Source of the DNA: Epilithonimonas vandammei
GTDB lineage: Bacteria; Bacteroidota; Bacteroidia; Flavobacteriales; Weeksellaceae
NCBI RefSeq assembly: GCF_003860525.1
Contig: NZ_CP034161.1
Coordinates: 2,418,001 to 2,482,000 of the forward strand
Reading direction: 5' to 3'
DNA length: 64,000 nucleotides
Numbering within the stretch: the stretch's first letter is position 1; the number at the start of each line of letters is the position of its first letter. The notes below the pieces were generated by a model. The model was not told the DNA's origin, did not search any database, and saw only the letters and a program-made list of their open reading frames with translations. Shown in pieces: positions 61,783 to 64,000 of the stretch. A program made the translations under genes and the position numbers.

Positions 61783-62127
61783 ATGCTTACAGAATCTAAA
61801 AACAAAAGAAAAGAAAATCCTCTTAACGAGGCTATTGGGAAAGACGTTCAGAAGTTTTTCCGTTTACTGGAACTTCATCAGGATTTAAGAGAACCTTTTA
61901 TTCAGGAATTGTGTTCTAAAACAAAATGCAAACAGATTTTTAATATTAACTATCCCGTTCTCATCCCTATTTTATCAGGAAAAGAAGGTAAAATTAATGG
62001 ATACAAAAGGTATTATTCCGAACCTTACAATTTCAATGGGAAGTTATACATGTTGGTTAATCACTGGTTTGTATCCAACAAATCTCATTTTTCAAAATGG
62101 CAGAGAATAGTATTACCAATTGCTTAA
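61783..62127 (+). CDS. Unknown protein, first gene of the terminal operon
   Basis: A 114-residue hydrophilic protein (MLTESKNKRKENPLNEAIGK, EPFIQELCSKTKCKQIFNIN, YMLVNHWFVSNKSHFSKWQR). No membrane segment, no family recognised. The longer readings from TTG 61741 or ATG 61759 cross the word TATGTTTG (61757-61764), which fits a -7 box, so I prefer ATG 61783; ATG 61759 remains possible. The region just upstream has a dyad (ttgactgtcatcttttgatagtcaac) that could be an operator. The next gene starts 19 bases after its stop. Confidence 0.55.
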   Translation: MLTESKNKRKENPLNEAIGKDVQKFFRLLELHQDLREPFIQELCSKTKCKQIFNINYPVLIPILSGKEGKINGYKRYYSEPYNFNGKLYMLVNHWFVSNKSHFSKWQRIVLPIA

Positions 62128-62146
62128 TATAATTAATACCAAAGTT

Positions 62147-63118
62147 ATGAAAACAAAATTTGTTGTGGAATGTAGTTTCCTAAATCACAACCGTTTTTTG
62201 GATAAAGAATTTGAGAATAAAGGTCGCACTAAGGATTTTGAAGAGGCCGAAAACTATCTCTTTGAAGTGATTAATAACGCTGTAAGGATGAATAAGCTCC
62301 AACTGTATTATCCTGAAAGTAAGCGCATGGTTTTTGAAAAATTTAGTCCTGGAGAAAGTCTTGCAGAGGTATTTAAGCATAAGATTCGTTATCCGTCATC
62401 CCCAAAAGGTAACGAGTGTATCAAACTCTTTTACATAGAAGGCAATAAAAAATATAGCATCATCGAAATTAAAAATCTGGATTATGATGAGATTGTTGAG
62501 ATGGTAAAAAGCAATAGAAAAATTTCGGGAGCGGTCATATACGAACGTGCAAAAAAAATGAATAGTTTCTACAGCGGGGCAACCTCGTTCTTCGATCTTC
62601 ATTTTGACTTCAACGCGCATTATGACTTACTTCAAGAACAAGAAAAGTTTCAAAAACTGTACAACCGCAACCTCGGGATCCTAAGAGTTTCTGATGATAT
62701 TAAGGTTCTAAAAAATTATAGCCTAGGTGAACTTTTCAGCTATGTTACCGCTGCTTGCAATACCAATTTCTCAGATGGTAGCTGCATGGTGAAAATTAAT
62801 AAAAAAGAAGAAGCTTTTGCATTATTACATTTTATGAAAAAAATTCTGAATGTCTGTTTTGAAATGAATTATGTTCACATCATTGAAGAAGGTAATGACC
62901 TATTTTTTCTTCTGATAAAACCAAAAAGTTTCCGAATACTTCAGCCATCAGATCAAGGTGTTTTACAATTGACCAAGGACAGAAAAGTGATAAGAGTAAC
63001 GAATGAATCTGCTATATCAGACTTGCCATATTATCCCAAAATGTCTGACTGGTACGAGCGTGATAGCAGCGAAGACCTTGATAATTATTCTATAAAACAA
63101 ATAATGGACATTATATGA
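62147..63118 (+). CDS. Unknown protein, second gene of the terminal operon
   Basis: A 323-residue cytoplasmic protein beginning MKTKFVVECSFLNHNRFLDK. I chose this ATG over an upstream TTG (62120) inside the end of the previous gene. Charged helices dominate the first half (EEAENYLFEVINNAVRMNKL, IEIKNLDYDEIVEMVKSNRK); the second half has LGELFSYVTAACNTNFSDG and MKKILNVCFEMNYVHIIEEG. No family recognised and no catalytic motif evident. It overlaps the next gene by four bases (ATGA), so the two are translationally coupled. Confidence 0.6.
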   Translation: MKTKFVVECSFLNHNRFLDKEFENKGRTKDFEEAENYLFEVINNAVRMNKLQLYYPESKRMVFEKFSPGESLAEVFKHKIRYPSSPKGNECIKLFYIEGNKKYSIIEIKNLDYDEIVEMVKSNRKISGAVIYERAKKMNSFYSGATSFFDLHFDFNAHYDLLQEQEKFQKLYNRNLGILRVSDDIKVLKNYSLGELFSYVTAACNTNFSDGSCMVKINKKEEAFALLHFMKKILNVCFEMNYVHIIEEGNDLFFLLIKPKSFRILQPSDQGVLQLTKDRKVIRVTNESAISDLPYYPKMSDWYERDSSEDLDNYSIKQIMDII

Positions 63119-64000
63119 AAAATCAAATCACTTATGTTGTAAAAGCCCTTTACAACGAAAAAGAAAATGGTAGAAAGTATCTCCACCAGAAAAAATTCTA
63201 TTCGTCTAGTGACTTACTAAAAAATAGAAATTCTGCCCAATCGTATTTTAATCTCATAATTAAACTATTGCAAGATTGTAATCTTCTGGAAATAGAATAC
63301 CGGACAAATACCATCTTTGCAGCATCCAAACTATATCACAGGAAAATAAATTCGGTATCTTTTGTTGAAAATCACAGGAAAGCACAAGGGATCCGATTTG
63401 GTTTTAAAGTAAATAATGATACGGCGAAACAATTTAATCTTAATTCTAAAGCGTTTTATGAGCTCGATTTCGTAGATCATTCTTCGAAAGAAAGAAATCA
63501 GAAAACTAATGATAACCAACGGGTAGAGAGTAGAATTTTACAAACATTATATCCTGCAAAAATAGATCTTCTTAAAAAAAGCGATTTTAATTTTGACGTT
63601 TCTCATATCACGAAGCTTGTCAAAGAACAAGATATTTTTGAGTTACAAATGGTTAAAAACTTAGATGACATCAGCCTTATTTTCGAATCGGTCTGTGCTT
63701 TTCTAAACTCCGAAAAGGGTGGCTATCTCCTGTTCCGAAACTTAGATGAACGGCAGAAACAGATTAAACCACAAGAATTTGAAAATATAGTGGATATTAT
63801 TAAAAATCAAGTTTTCTACCAATATAAAAAGTATCTCTTTCATACCTCAATTCCCGGAATTTATTTCTTCGAAGATGCTGTTGGAACCGTTATTCCCATC
63901 ATCAAAGTGAATCCGGTTGCCAACCAAAACGCTACCTACAAGTCCAACAACCTGTCATATAAATTTATCCGGCACAAAGTTTTTGGTAATTTGGAAAGTT
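63115..64000 (+). CDS. Unknown protein with AlbA_2/Schlafen-like stretch (runs off the window)
   Basis: Open to the window end; 295 residues are visible, starting MKNQITYVVKALYNEKENGR. Residues 1-140 are mixed and unrecognised. At 168-207 the order LVKEQDIFELQMVKNLDD, then FESVCAFLNSEKGGYLLF resembles the AlbA_2 (Schlafen-like) domain: an E..xxFEhKxxx strand followed by h..hhAFhNs.GG.hhF. This fold occurs in putative DNA- or RNA-binding regulators and in antiviral effectors. The similarity is by eye and moderate. It starts at an ATG that overlaps the stop of the gene before it. The C-terminal half lies outside the window. Confidence 0.55.
   Translation, partial: MKNQITYVVKALYNEKENGRKYLHQKKFYSSSDLLKNRNSAQSYFNLIIKLLQDCNLLEIEYRTNTIFAASKLYHRKINSVSFVENHRKAQGIRFGFKVNNDTAKQFNLNSKAFYELDFVDHSSKERNQKTNDNQRVESRILQTLYPAKIDLLKKSDFNFDVSHITKLVKEQDIFELQMVKNLDDISLIFESVCAFLNSEKGGYLLFRNLDERQKQIKPQEFENIVDIIKNQVFYQYKKYLFHTSIPGIYFFEDAVGTVIPIIKVNPVANQNATYKSNNLSYKFIRHKVFGNLES

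Overview
The window looks like chromosome from a low-GC Bacteroidota bacterium of the Flavobacteriia, most likely the family Weeksellaceae (Chryseobacterium, Epilithonimonas or a relative). The grounds are promoters of the TAnnTTTG type, a type A T9SS C-terminal sorting domain, MoxR/DUF58/BatA/BatB genes, HupE and DUF6702 genes beside an M1 peptidase, DUF4834, DUF6263-like and YfhO proteins, and insertion sequences typical of the group. Genus is an inference; there is no rRNA gene in the window.

Region 1 (1-4337) is a pile of insertion sequences: a truncated ISAon1-type (ISL3-like) transposase, a second ISAon1-type copy split by an IS3-family element, and a third, complete ISAon1-type copy. 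Next to it lies the decayed start of a flavin reductase gene (about 4518-4697).

Region 2 (4800-40640) is ordinary chromosome: M1 peptidase, HupE-like and DUF6702 genes; an OmpR-type two-component pair followed by a promoter with helically phased repeats driving a UspA-like gene and a YoaK membrane protein; trxB, holA; a MoxR-DUF58-BatA-BatB operon with a two-gene cassette of unknown function inside it; a ParDE-like toxin-antitoxin pair; rlmB; YfhO; rhomboid; parE and parC; ychF; a DciA-like DUF721 gene behind a structured leader; a Gcr-type membrane protein; mtgA.

Region 3 (40643 to the window end) is accessory. It opens at the 3' part of a tRNA-Arg(TCT) gene, which looks like an integration-site scar. 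Behind it are a WYL-regulator pseudogene, two nearly identical IS5-family copies in direct orientation (41336-42800 and 60064-61528), a broken IS256 element that contains an IS110 element and an oxidoreductase/HxlR pair, an OmpA pseudogene, an IS1182 element with a target duplication, and a complete kdp potassium-uptake cluster. In that cluster the regulator is NtrC-like (sigma-54 type), KdpD is a short sensor protein separate from a HAMP-PAS histidine kinase, a porin is included, and four very small membrane-protein ORFs, one of them KdpF, lie before kdpA. The two IS5 copies bracket the kdp region like a 20-kb composite transposon. After the second copy a tight operon of three unrecognised genes runs off the window; the last carries an AlbA_2/Schlafen-like stretch and is the best candidate here for an undescribed system.

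Many ORF starts were moved to a downstream ATG where the longest reading used an unlikely TTG or ran through a promoter box. Element boundaries and pseudogene limits were read by eye and may be off by a few bases.
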